DNA from: Symbioplanes lichenis
GTDB lineage: Bacteria; Actinomycetota; Actinomycetes; Mycobacteriales; Micromonosporaceae
Direction of reading: 5' to 3'
Length of the DNA stretch: 64,000 nucleotides
Assembly (NCBI RefSeq): GCF_030709675.1
Contig: NZ_JAUZQD010000015.1
Span: 202,878-266,877 of the forward strand
The translations under genes were made by a program, and so were the position numbers. How positions within the stretch are numbered: the stretch's first letter is position 1; every line of letters starts with the position of its first letter. Positions 37,584-45,709 of the stretch are shown one piece after another. A model generated the notes under the pieces. The model did not search any database and had not been told where the DNA came from. It saw only the letters and a program-made list of their open reading frames with translations.

Positions 37584-38735
37584 GTGACGCACGTGTCCGA
37601 GCGCAACAGTGCCGGATCCAACGGCGCCGAGGGCGGCGGCGACCGCCCGTGGTCGGCGGGCGCGGGCCGCACCGGCCGCAAGCGCACGGTGACGTACGCG
37701 GACGCGGGCGTCTCGATCCACGCCGGTGAGCAGGCCGTGGAGCTGCTGAAGTCCAAGGTCAAGAAGACGACCCGGCCCGAGGTCATGGGCGATCTGGGCG
37801 GATTCGCGGGCCTCTTCAAGCTCGACATGACGAAGTACAAGAGCCCGATCCTCGCCAGCTCCACCGACGGCGTGGGCACCAAGCTCGTCATCGCCCAGCA
37901 GATGAACATCCACGACACGATCGGCATCGACCTGGTCGCCATGGTCGTGGACGACCTGGTCGCGTGTGGCGCCGAGCCGCTGTTCCTGCTCGACTACATC
38001 GCGACCGGCGAGGTCGTGCCCGACCGCATCTCCGAGATCGGCGCCGGCATCGCGGACGGCTGCCGTTACGCGGGCTGCGCGCTGCTGGGCGGCGAGACGG
38101 CCGAGCACCCCGGCGTGATGCGCCCCGACGAGTACGACGTCTCCGCCACCGGCGTCGGTGTGGTCGAGGAGAGCGAGATCCTCGGCGCGCACAAGGTCGA
38201 GCTCGGCGACGCGGTCATCGCGATGCGCTCGTCCGGCCTGCACTCCAACGGCTACTCCCTGGTCCGTCACGTCCTGCTGGGCGCGGGCCGGATGCGGCTG
38301 GACACGGTGGTCGACGACTTCGGCGGGCAGCGCACCCTCGGCGAGGAGCTGCTCACGCCGACCAAGATCTATGCGAAGGACTGCCTCGGCCTGATCGAGG
38401 AGACCGACACCCGCGCCTTCTGCCACGTCACCGGCGGCGGCATCCCCGGCAACCTGGTCCGGGTGCTGCCCGAGCACCTCGACGCCGTGGTGGACCGCTC
38501 GACCTGGCGCCCGCAGCCCATCTTCGACCTCATCCAGGCCAAGGGCCGGATCGACGACACGGAGATGGAGGCCACGTTCAACATGGGCGTGGGCATGTTC
38601 GCCATCGTCTCGGCCGACGACGCTGACCGCGCGATGGCCTACCTGACCGGCCGCGGCGTCGAGGCGTGGCAGGTCGGCGAGGTCATCGAGGGCAGCCAGG
38701 AGGTTCAGATGGTCGGGCAGTACACCCGCGGCTGA
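37584..38735 (+). CDS. purM: Phosphoribosylformylglycinamidine cyclo-ligase (AIR synthetase)
   Basis: 383 residues. It closes FGAM to AIR with ATP. Signatures: TYADAGVSIHAGEQAVELLK, ASSTDGVGTKLVIA, CGAEPLFLLDYIATG, LLGGETAEHPG, RSSGLHSNGYSLVR and HVTGGGIPGNLVRVLP. An extra ~30 Gly/Asn/Ser residues precede the family start. GTG 37584 follows AAGGGGAGAA. A classic terminator lies 19 bases after the stop. Confidence 0.96.
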   Translation: MTHVSERNSAGSNGAEGGGDRPWSAGAGRTGRKRTVTYADAGVSIHAGEQAVELLKSKVKKTTRPEVMGDLGGFAGLFKLDMTKYKSPILASSTDGVGTKLVIAQQMNIHDTIGIDLVAMVVDDLVACGAEPLFLLDYIATGEVVPDRISEIGAGIADGCRYAGCALLGGETAEHPGVMRPDEYDVSATGVGVVEESEILGAHKVELGDAVIAMRSSGLHSNGYSLVRHVLLGAGRMRLDTVVDDFGGQRTLGEELLTPTKIYAKDCLGLIEETDTRAFCHVTGGGIPGNLVRVLPEHLDAVVDRSTWRPQPIFDLIQAKGRIDDTEMEATFNMGVGMFAIVSADDADRAMAYLTGRGVEAWQVGEVIEGSQEVQMVGQYTRG

Positions 38736-38753
38736 CCCGCACGGCAGCGCTGG

Positions 38754-38779
38754 ACGGGGCCCGGAAGGGCCCCGTTTTT
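38754..38779 (+). terminator. Rho-independent terminator after purM
   Basis: ACGGGGCCC (38754-38762) and GGGCCCCGT (38767-38775) pair in a 9-bp stem with a GGAA loop, and the stem runs directly into five Ts (38775-38779). It separates the purine genes from the RiPP locus. Confidence 0.9.
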
Positions 38780-38913
38780 GCCGCCCGGCCCGGGCCGGGC
38801 GGGCTGTGCAATGATTCGTACGCGTCGATGTCTTGACACGGAACTCTTGGATGGAGGGGGAGGGCGCGCGGTTCCGGAACGGCCGGAGCCGGTGATCACG
38901 GGGAGGTGAGACC

Positions 38914-40038
38914 TTGGGCACGCGCTGGACGGGTATGCGCGGTATAGCCACAGTCCCCACCTACGTCGTCATGCAGCCCACCACTCTCTGCAATCTCGAC
39001 TGCTCCTACTGTTACCTGCCGTTCCGGCGCGTGGACCGGCGGATGAGCGTCGAGGTCGCCGCCGCGGTCGCCGGCCCCGTGAACGAGTGGGCCCGCGCGG
39101 GGCGGTTCTCGGTCGTCTGGCACGGTGGCGAGCCGCTGGCCGCCGGGCGGGAGCACTTCGCGGCGCTGCTGGAGCCCTTCGGGCCCGAGGTCGAGCATCA
39201 CGTGCAGACCAATGCCACGCTGATCGACGACGCGTGGTGCGAGTTCTTCACCGCCCGGGACATCCGCGTGAGCGTCAGCGTGGACGGGCCGGAGACGCGG
39301 AACCACGAGCGCGTGACCCGGGGCGGGAAGCCGGCCTACGACCGGATCCTGCGGGGCGCGGCGGCGTTGCGGCGGCACGGCATCCCGTACTCGGCGCTGT
39401 GTGTCGTCCCCCGGCCGGAGCCGGGGCTGGCGACCGAGCTCTACGACTACTTCCTCGAGCTCGGGTGCGATGTGCTCGGCATCAACGTCGAGGAGCTCGA
39501 GGGCGTCAACACCCGCGCCAACCAGCATCCCGAGCGGGACGTCACCGGCTTCTGGGCGGAGCTGGTCGGGGCGTGGCGGCGCGACCCGCGCATCCACCTG
39601 CGGGAGATCGAATGGTCCCTCCGGTACGCCGCCGCGGTCCTCGACGACACGGCCGACGACCTGCTGCCCCGCCGCCTCGACCCGATCCCGACCGTGGCCC
39701 ACGACGGCAGTGTGGTGTTGCTCTCACCGGAGCTGGCGGGCTTCTCCGATCCCCGCTACGGCGACTTCAGCAGCGGTAACGTGCTGGCGACCCCGCTGAC
39801 GGCGATCCTGCAGGACGCCGCCGGGACGCCTTGGATCGGCGAGTTCCTCGACGGGGTGGAGGCCTGCCGGGAGCAGTGCCCGTACTTCGGCTTCTGCGGG
39901 GGCGCGCACGCGGCCAACCGCTACTTCGAGCACGGGCGGTTCGACGTGACGACGACGGACCACTGCCGCAACAGCAAGATCCGTCTACTCGAAGGAGTGC
40001 TCGACCATGCCCGAGACCACCAGCCCACGGCCGTCTGA
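38914..40038 (+). CDS. amcB: Radical SAM/SPASM peptide maturase, AmcB-like (cyclophane-forming)
   Basis: 374 residues. The radical SAM cluster motif CNLDCSYC gives C26, C30 and C33, and VWHGGEPLAAG follows as the SAM-binding GGE motif. A SPASM-type C-terminus has CREQCPYFGFCGG and a later DHCRNSK cysteine, fit to hold auxiliary Fe-S clusters. This resembles the GrrM/FxsB/AmcB maturases, which join an aromatic side chain to a residue two positions on, making three-residue cyclophanes. The overlapping small gene downstream supplies a matching substrate. The start is TTG 38914 after GGGGAGGTG. The AmcB name is from memory of the family. Confidence 0.85.
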   Translation: MGTRWTGMRGIATVPTYVVMQPTTLCNLDCSYCYLPFRRVDRRMSVEVAAAVAGPVNEWARAGRFSVVWHGGEPLAAGREHFAALLEPFGPEVEHHVQTNATLIDDAWCEFFTARDIRVSVSVDGPETRNHERVTRGGKPAYDRILRGAAALRRHGIPYSALCVVPRPEPGLATELYDYFLELGCDVLGINVEELEGVNTRANQHPERDVTGFWAELVGAWRRDPRIHLREIEWSLRYAAAVLDDTADDLLPRRLDPIPTVAHDGSVVLLSPELAGFSDPRYGDFSSGNVLATPLTAILQDAAGTPWIGEFLDGVEACREQCPYFGFCGGAHAANRYFEHGRFDVTTTDHCRNSKIRLLEGVLDHARDHQPTAV

Positions 40039-40225
40039 GCGCGAGACCGATCCGGTGACGGCCCGGGTGCGCGAGACGCGTGCGGGCCTGGCCGAGCTGC
40101 TCGAGGAGGCGGAGGCGGCCCGGCGGCGGCGCGCCGAGACGCCCGCGGACGGGTCCGCGGTCTGCGCCTGGAACCACTTCGAGAACATCCCGACCTTCTA
40201 CAACTGGAACAACCGCCCGCGCTGA
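40007..40225 (+). CDS. amcA: RiPP precursor peptide, AmcA-like (multiple cyclophane motifs)
   Basis: 72 residues: a charged, helical leader (1-50, with LAELLEEAEAARRRR) and a C-terminal core, CAWNHFENIPTFYNWNNRPR. The core holds F58-E-N60, F64-Y-N66 and W67-N-N69, each matching the aromatic-X-Asn pattern of three-residue cyclophane enzymes; W55-N-H57 is a possible fourth. ATG 40007 has GAAGGAG nine bases upstream and lies inside the last 32 bases of the maturase gene, so the two are coupled. No transporter or protease gene adjoins them, so maturation beyond crosslinking must use other enzymes. Confidence 0.85.
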   Translation: MPETTSPRPSERETDPVTARVRETRAGLAELLEEAEAARRRRAETPADGSAVCAWNHFENIPTFYNWNNRPR

Positions 40226-40761
40226 GGGAGCCGGCCCGGCGGGGAATGCTCGTCCCGCCAGCAAAAGGCAGCAAGCAAAGGGCAGCAAACAAAGGCGGCA
40301 AGCAGCGGGTACGCGGAAGAAGCGCTCGACCCGGCTGGTCGAGCGCCCACACCCGTACCCGTCCCTCGCTCGGAGCACCGCATCCGCCGCTGCCCGTCGC
40401 GCGCACACCCTCCACCGGATCGTCCGCGCCCGCCGAAAAGGCACGTGGACGTCGTTGCCCGGAGCAGTGGGCGCAGCACGCAGGCACCGCTGCCCAGGGC
40501 GCTGAGAGCGCGCCCGGAGCACGGCGTCTGAGGACATCACGCGGACGCCGGCGTCCCGGCGATGCTGGGCGGCGAGAGTGAGCGCAGCCAGCGACCGGAT
40601 TCCGGCGTCGGACGGATGTGGAGACCGAGGATCGACTACGCGCAGACCATGGTGCCCACGAGGGGAACCCGCATGAGCACCATGGACCTACGGAACGACC
40701 GCGACACACGCGAGCACGCGGGAAGCCGCGTGCTCGGCGAGATCAAGGTCGGTGATACGAG
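40226..40761. other. Noncoding interval after the RiPP genes
   Basis: A hairpin (GGCGGG at 40238-40243, CCCGCC at 40254-40259) ends the RiPP operon. An A-rich patch follows with imperfect copies of GGCAGCAAGCAAA (about 40259-40310). The remaining ~450 bases hold only frames that look like noise. Confidence 0.45.
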
Positions 40762-40977
40762 TCAGCGCCTCGGCGGTGGCGACCAGCGGTCCTCGTCGCC
40801 CTCATCGTCATCGTCATCGTCGTCGACAAACTCGTCGTTGTCGTCGTCGAAGCGATGATCGGGCTTCGTGGCACCCGCCAGTTCGCGCTGCAAGGCGGTG
40901 AGGTCGGTGTTCGGGGAGTGATACTTCAACTCCCGGGCCACCTTCGTCTGCTTGGCCTTAGCACGGCCGCGCCCCAT
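40762..40977 (-). CDS. DUF3073-family small protein
   Basis: 71 residues. The start MGRGRAKAKQTKVARELKYH is the hallmark of the actinobacterial DUF3073 family; the end is strongly acidic (DDDDDDDEGDED). ATG 40977 follows GAGGGGG. In other actinomycetes I recall this gene close to purM, and here the RiPP pair lies between. Function unknown; the basic head and acidic tail suggest nucleic-acid or protein binding. Confidence 0.92.
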   Translation of the reverse strand: MGRGRAKAKQTKVARELKYHSPNTDLTALQRELAGATKPDHRFDDDNDEFVDDDDDDDEGDEDRWSPPPRR

Positions 40978-41266
40978 GGCTCGACCCCCTCGCACAGAAT
41001 TCGGGGCAGCCCGAAGGCGGGCCCCGATGACGTCAGGCATCTCTCGTGGGTCTTACGGTACATGGACGACGCCGCCTTCGGCACCTCGGGTTACGTGTAC
41101 CACCGTCGCGCGTCGCGCCATGTCGCGGACCTGACGCACGACGGCGTACAAAAGCCCCAAACGGCCGCCCCCGAAAAGCCCGGACGCAGGCCGCACCGGT
41201 AAAGCTCCGACCAGCCAGGCTCGGGCTGCACGGGTAAAAGGCCGGTGCAGGTCGGTGCGGGCGGGC

Positions 41267-42349
41267 TCAGCCGAGGTAGATGCTCCGCAGCCGCCCGACC
41301 TCCGCCATCCGCCGCTCGGCGAGCCGGTCCGCGGCCACCGCCGGCGGCACCCCCTCGTCCGCCGCGAGCCGCAGGATCTTCCCGGTCGTCTCGAAGATCT
41401 TCGTGGCCCGCAGCTTCGCCCGCTCGAAGTTGAAGCCCTCGATCTCGTCGGCCACCTGGATCACGCCGCCCGCGTTGACCACGTAGTCCGGCGTGTAGAG
41501 GATGCCCCGCTCCTCCAGCATCTTCTCGATGCCGGGGTGCGCGAGCTGGTTGTTCGCCCCGCCGGTGACGACCTTCGCCCGCAGGGCGGGCACGGTGTCG
41601 TCGTTGAGGGCGCCGCCGAGGGCGCAGGGGGCGTAGACGTCGATGTCGCTGGTGATCAGCGCCTGGGTGTCCGCGACGAGGTCGATCTGCGGGTACGTCG
41701 TCCGCGCCCACTCCAGCGCCGCCGCGCTCACGTCCGTGGCGACAACCGCGGCGCCGTCCTCGATCAGGTGACCCGCCAGGTACTTGCCGACCTTGCCGAG
41801 TCCGGCGATGCCGACCCGGCGCCCGGCGAGTGTCGGGCTGCCCCACGTGTGCTCGGCGGCGGCGCGCATGCCCTGGAAGACGCCCCACGCGGTGAGCACG
41901 GACGAGTCGCCCGCGCCCCCGTGCTCGACGCTGCGCCCGGTCACGTACGAGGTCTCGCGCGCGATGACGTCCATGTCCGGCACGTAGGTCCCGACGTCGC
42001 ACGCGGTGTAGTAGCGGCCGCGGAGGGTCTCGACGAAGCGCCCGTACGCCCGCAGCAGCGCCTCGGACTTGTCCAGCGCCGGGTCGCCCCAGATCACGGC
42101 CTTGCCGCCGCCCAGGTCCAGCCCCGCCAGCGCGTTCTTGTACGCCATCCCGCGCGACAGATTGAGCGCGTCCGTGACGGCGGCCTCCTCGCTCTCGTAC
42201 GGGTAGAACCTGGTGCCGCCCAGCGCGGGGCCCAGCGCGGTCGAGTAGATGCTGATGATCGCGCGCAGGCCGGTGTGCCGGTCCTGACAGAAGACGACCT
42301 GCTCGTGCCCGGTGGCGTCCGGGCCGGCACTGCTGACGAACACGCCCAT
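41267..42349 (-). CDS. vdh: Glu/Leu/Phe/Val dehydrogenase (valine/leucine dehydrogenase type)
   Basis: 360 residues. NAD-dependent oxidative deamination of a branched-chain amino acid. The N-terminal catalytic domain has LGGTRFYPY and MAYKNALAGLDLGGGKAVI with the catalytic lysines; the Rossmann domain has GIAGLGKVGKYLAG. Length and order next to DUF3073 and bldC match the valine dehydrogenase of Streptomyces as I recall it. ATG 42349 follows AGGAG. Such enzymes feed precursors to fatty acids and polyketides. Confidence 0.9.
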   Translation of the reverse strand: MGVFVSSAGPDATGHEQVVFCQDRHTGLRAIISIYSTALGPALGGTRFYPYESEEAAVTDALNLSRGMAYKNALAGLDLGGGKAVIWGDPALDKSEALLRAYGRFVETLRGRYYTACDVGTYVPDMDVIARETSYVTGRSVEHGGAGDSSVLTAWGVFQGMRAAAEHTWGSPTLAGRRVGIAGLGKVGKYLAGHLIEDGAAVVATDVSAAALEWARTTYPQIDLVADTQALITSDIDVYAPCALGGALNDDTVPALRAKVVTGGANNQLAHPGIEKMLEERGILYTPDYVVNAGGVIQVADEIEGFNFERAKLRATKIFETTGKILRLAADEGVPPAVAADRLAERRMAEVGRLRSIYLG

Positions 42350-42500
42350 GACTGCTCTCTCCTGATGGTCGGACGGGCCGCCCTCGTGAGGCGGGCCACG
42401 ACTAAGCCGGCGGGGTCTGCCGGACACCAGGAGCCTAAGCCCGTCGCAATGAAGGGGCGCGGGAAGTCAACCGTGGCCGTTTTCGTGAAAGGATCGCGGC

Positions 42501-43340
42501 GTGCCGTCCTTGTTCGCGTCGTACCTGCGTGTTTACGAGCCGCTGACCGCCTTCGACCGGGAGCGCCAGGTTTTCTGGCGCCGCTACGTGCGCGAGGGCC
42601 GGGCGCTGGGCCCGCTGGAGGGCCCGGTGAAACAGCGCACCGCCGTCCTCGAGGCCCTCGGCGCCGGCTGGACCCGGCTGCCCGACCTGCCCGACGAGGC
42701 GTACGCGCTGGAGTGGGGCGACACGCTGCTGGTCTGCCCGTGGAACCTGCGGCTCCGGGTGGCCGAGGCGGCCCTGAACGCCCGGGACGGGGTGCCCACC
42801 GTGCTGGCCGACGCCTTCGTGCCGCCGGTCCTCGCCGGGCAGGCCAAGGCGGTGGTGGACGACTGGCGCAGCGGGGCGAAGGTGCTCGAGCAGGGCGTGC
42901 CGCGCGTGCACGAGCAGGTGGCCACGTGGGGCGTACCGCTGCGGTGGTTCGTCTTCGTCGACCTGGAGGAGCGCGAGATCGACCTCGGCGACGGCCGGCG
43001 CGTGCTGCGCTACCGCACCGAGATCTCCAAGGCCCGCCGCCGCGCCCACCGCGGGGTGTCGGTGCTGCGCAAGTCGCTGGGCGACGCCCCGATCACCGAG
43101 GCGGTGGAGGAGGGCACGCGGTGGCTGGAGGAGTTCCACCCGCGCTCGGTCGTCGAGCTGGACTACGGCGGCCTGACGGGCTTGCTCGGTGACGACGACC
43201 TGCAGGGTGACGATTCACCCGGACTGGTGGCGGCCGGCCTGTCGGCTCTGTCCCGCGGCGACGCGGACGCGGCCACGGAGGCGTACGAGAAGATCGTCGC
43301 CCGGTGGCGCGCGGTCCAGTTGCTCGAGCGCTGCAACTGA
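42501..43340 (+). CDS. Conserved hypothetical protein upstream of bldC
   Basis: 279 residues, soluble, no signal peptide. Recognisable segments: FDRERQVFWRRYVREGR, LVCPWNLRLRVAEAAL, RWFVFVDLEEREIDLG, and an acidic C-terminal stretch around GLLGDDDLQGDDSPG. I recall an uncharacterised protein in the same place, between the dehydrogenase and bldC, in Streptomyces. No catalytic motif can be named. GTG 42501. Confidence 0.8.
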   Translation: MPSLFASYLRVYEPLTAFDRERQVFWRRYVREGRALGPLEGPVKQRTAVLEALGAGWTRLPDLPDEAYALEWGDTLLVCPWNLRLRVAEAALNARDGVPTVLADAFVPPVLAGQAKAVVDDWRSGAKVLEQGVPRVHEQVATWGVPLRWFVFVDLEEREIDLGDGRRVLRYRTEISKARRRAHRGVSVLRKSLGDAPITEAVEEGTRWLEEFHPRSVVELDYGGLTGLLGDDDLQGDDSPGLVAAGLSALSRGDADAATEAYEKIVARWRAVQLLERCN

Positions 43341-43620
43341 CGTCCGTCAATAACTCCGTGACCTGGTAAAAGGGGCTCGACAGAGGTCGCTGAGGCGAAT
43401 ACTCTTCGTAATCAGCGGTCCGCGAAGCGTGATTTTCGGTCCAAACGAGACACTTTCTGGCGTAGAAAATCGGTTTAAATCGCTCTTGTGTCCACCATCT
43501 ATCTAGGGACGATCGGCCGTTCGGCCCATGTCGGACATCGGGGACTAGCCGGACCATGGGAGACGCACCGGCCGGCGGGACCCCGGCCGATGTCTTTAGG
43601 TACCTGTGGAGGAGTGACCG
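43341..43620 (+). promoter_or_regulatory. A+T-richer upstream region of bldC
   Basis: A 280-base leader with much lower GC than its neighbours (for example GTAGAAAATCGGTTTAAATC near 43460). It probably contains the bldC promoter. Repeats of the AATT type seen in BldC operators may be present, but I cannot define a site with confidence. Confidence 0.4.
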
Positions 43621-43830
43621 ATGGCATCGCGTACGCACGATCCTGAGCCGCTACTAACGCCGGCCGAGGTGGCGTCGATGTTCCGTGTCGACCCGAAGAC
43701 CGTCACCCGGTGGGCCAAGGCGGGCAAGCTCAGCGCAATTCGCACGCTGGGCGGGCACCGTCGCTACCGGGAGTCGGAGGTTCGCGCCCTGCTGCAGGGG
43801 CAGATCCCCGCGCAGCGTCAGGGCGACTGA
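43621..43830 (+). CDS. bldC: BldC, MerR-like developmental regulator
   Basis: 69 residues. It is nearly the Streptomyces BldC sequence: LLTPAEVASMFRVDPKTVTR, WAKAGKLSAIRTLGGHRRYR and ESEVRALLQG. BldC is a single MerR-type winged helix that binds cooperatively head-to-tail to direct repeats and holds back development. Presence suggests a sporulating, differentiating actinomycete. ATG 43621 follows GGAGG. A terminator hairpin follows at 43861. Confidence 0.96.
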   Translation: MASRTHDPEPLLTPAEVASMFRVDPKTVTRWAKAGKLSAIRTLGGHRRYRESEVRALLQGQIPAQRQGD

Positions 43831-43860
43831 ACGGACCGCAGTCGACCGAGGACCGATCCG

Positions 43861-43892
43861 AGGGGCGAGCGCCGGGGAAGGCGATCGCCCCT
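43861..43892 (+). terminator. Terminator hairpin after bldC
   Basis: AGGGGCGA (43861-43868) pairs with TCGCCCCT (43885-43892), followed by TGATCGTCTT. It lies 30 bases after the bldC stop and just before the convergent PPOX gene, so it may act on both. Confidence 0.6.
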
Positions 43893-43911
43893 TGATCGTC
43901 TTCAGAGTAAA

Positions 43912-44283
43912 TCACGACACCAGCACCGCCGAGGTGCCGTCCGCGCCCCGGCGCAGCCGGCTGCCGGTCAGCGTGAGCCAGCCCGCCAGCCCGTACTTCC
44001 GCCGCAAGGCGCCCTTGATCCGCCGCAGATCCGCGCCGTCGCCGACACGAGCCGAGGCTTCCAGCGCGTCTCCCCGTGGGTTGCCCCGCATGTCGCAGGC
44101 GGTCAGCGTCACGCGGCCGTTGTTGCGGATGCGTTTGAGCTTGGCCGCCGAGTTGAAGGTCCAGAAGGCGAGGCCGGACCCGTCCGGCACCACCCACACC
44201 GGGGTGGGCACCGCACGGCCGTCCTTCCGATAGGTCGTCACCAGGACGTACTTCTCCGCGCCGAGTTGCTCGAGCGTCGCCAT
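43912..44283 (-). CDS. PPOX-class F420-dependent (pyridoxamine-oxidase-fold) enzyme
   Basis: 123 residues of the split-barrel flavin/F420 fold: YVLVTTYRKDGRAVPTPVWV, LAFWTFNSAAKLKRIRNNGR and VTLTACDMRGNPRGD. This pattern matches the "PPOX class F420-dependent oxidoreductase" group of actinobacteria; the substrate is unknown. ATG 44283 is only 18 bases from the divergent methyltransferase start codon, and no clear ribosome-binding site precedes it, so leaderless expression is possible. Confidence 0.82.
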   Translation of the reverse strand: MATLEQLGAEKYVLVTTYRKDGRAVPTPVWVVPDGSGLAFWTFNSAAKLKRIRNNGRVTLTACDMRGNPRGDALEASARVGDGADLRRIKGALRRKYGLAGWLTLTGSRLRRGADGTSAVLVS

Positions 44284-44301
44284 GTCATAAGAGTAGTGAC
44301 A

Positions 44302-45075
44302 ATGGACGAACCTGAGCCCGGCGATGTTTTCGGCGAGTTGATCAAAGATGCATGGGCCGTTCGGACGGGTGTCGGTCCTCGCCCTCTGGCCGGCGGGCGT
44401 GTACCGCGACCGGTGATCGAGATCATCGAGCGCGACGACGGGCTGATCAACGGCGCTCCGGCCGACCACTATCTCGGCGATCCCGGCGAGTGGCAGCCGC
44501 ACGACCACCGGGCGTTGCGCCTCTGCCGCGGCGCGGTGCTGGACATCGGCTGCGGCGCCGGCCGTACGGCCCTCGAGCTCCAGCGCCGCAGCATGGCGGT
44601 GACCGGCCTCGACGTCTCGCCGGGGGCCATCGAGATCGCCCGCAAGCGGGGTCTGCGCGACACCGTCGTCGCGACGGTGGAGGACTTCACGCGCGGCGCC
44701 ACCCGTTACGACACGTTCCTGCTGCTCGGCAACAATCTCGGCCTGCTCGGCGGCCCGGAGCAGGCGCCGAAGTTCCTCGCGGCGCTCGCCCAGCTGGCGA
44801 AGCCCGGCGCGCGGATTGTCGCCCAGGGCACCGACCCCTACGGTACGACCGACCCGGTGCACGTGGCCTATCACCAGCGCAATCGCGACCGGGGCCGGCT
44901 CGGCGGCCAGCTGCGGCTCCGGCTGCGCTATCGGCGGCTCGCCACGGACTGGTTCGACTATCTGAACTGCTCGGTGCCGGAGCTGGAAGGCCTGCTCGAG
45001 GGCACCGCCTGGCGCCTCAAATCGGTCGACCTCCAGGACCGCCCCTACTACGTTGCGGTCATGGAGCGGTGCTGA
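44302..45075 (+). CDS. Class I SAM-dependent methyltransferase
   Basis: About 257 residues. SAM-binding motif I is VLDIGCGAGRTALELQ, followed by TGLDVSPGAIEIARKRG (motif II acidic residue) and YDTFLLLGNNLGLLGG. The C-terminal half has DPVHVAYHQRNRDRGRLGGQ. The substrate cannot be told. ATG 44302 (MDEPEPGDVFG) is 18 bases from the divergent PPOX gene and lacks a strong ribosome-binding site. kptA follows after 32 bp on the same strand and could be co-transcribed. Confidence 0.82.
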   Translation: MDEPEPGDVFGELIKDAWAVRTGVGPRPLAGGRVPRPVIEIIERDDGLINGAPADHYLGDPGEWQPHDHRALRLCRGAVLDIGCGAGRTALELQRRSMAVTGLDVSPGAIEIARKRGLRDTVVATVEDFTRGATRYDTFLLLGNNLGLLGGPEQAPKFLAALAQLAKPGARIVAQGTDPYGTTDPVHVAYHQRNRDRGRLGGQLRLRLRYRRLATDWFDYLNCSVPELEGLLEGTAWRLKSVDLQDRPYYVAVMERC

Positions 45076-45107
45076 TCCGCAGCGGAAAACCGAAAGAAAC
45101 CAAAGCA

Positions 45108-45659
45108 ATGACCAATGACCACGTACGCATCAGCCGCCGCATCTCGATGGTGCTGCGGCACCGCCCCGAGAGCGCCGGCCTGTCCCTGGACGCGCAGGGC
45201 TGGGTGCCCGTCGCCGACCTGCTCGCCGCCCTGAACATCTCCCGCGCCACCCTCGACGCCGTGGTCGCCGGCAACGACAAGCAGCGGTTCGCCGTCGCCA
45301 CCGGGCCCGACGGGGTCGAGCGCATCCGAGCGAACCAGGGCCACTCGCGCCGTGTCGAGGTGGATCTCGGGCTGGCGCCGGTGGCTCCGCCGCCCGTGCT
45401 CTATCACGGGACCCCGCGGACGAACCTCGCCCCGATCCTGCGCGACGGGCTGCGACCGGGCAGCCGGCATCACGTACACCTGTCTCCTGACCTGCGGACC
45501 GCGACCGCCGTCGGCCGCCGGCGCTCCACGGACGTGGTAATCCTCCGGGTCGGCACGGCCGCCATGGCCGCGGCGGGACATGTGTTCCACCGCAGCGAGA
45601 ACGGCGTCTGGCTGACCGCCGCGGTGCCGCCGTTGTTCCTTATCGAACATTCGGAGTAA
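45108..45659 (+). CDS. kptA: RNA 2'-phosphotransferase, Tpt1/KptA family
   Basis: 183 residues. It transfers an internal RNA 2'-phosphate to NAD, giving ADP-ribose 1'',2''-cyclic phosphate. The catalytic Arg-His-Arg-Arg set appears to be complete: VLRHRPE (R17, H18), a later YHGTPRTNL and HLSPDLRTA, and VFHRSENGVWLT. The N-terminal winged helix and the C-terminal ADP-ribosyltransferase fold are both present. Bacteria have no known tRNA splicing that leaves 2'-phosphates, so its substrate is unclear. The same window carries another RNA-end enzyme pair, hen1-pnkp. Confidence 0.92.
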   Translation: MTNDHVRISRRISMVLRHRPESAGLSLDAQGWVPVADLLAALNISRATLDAVVAGNDKQRFAVATGPDGVERIRANQGHSRRVEVDLGLAPVAPPPVLYHGTPRTNLAPILRDGLRPGSRHHVHLSPDLRTATAVGRRRSTDVVILRVGTAAMAAAGHVFHRSENGVWLTAAVPPLFLIEHSE

Positions 45660-45709
45660 ACGGACATAAGTGCCGCCTCGGTGAGGAAGCCGCCACGGCC
45701 CGTTAGCGT

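Noticed and set aside
35751..38960. 1069-residue open frame on the minus strand over purF/purM
   Set aside because: Antisense shadow of two certain genes; no start site and no domain.
40246..40581. 111-residue frame after the RiPP precursor, as a second peptide gene
   Set aside because: Basic, low-complexity, no ribosome-binding site and no core-like end.
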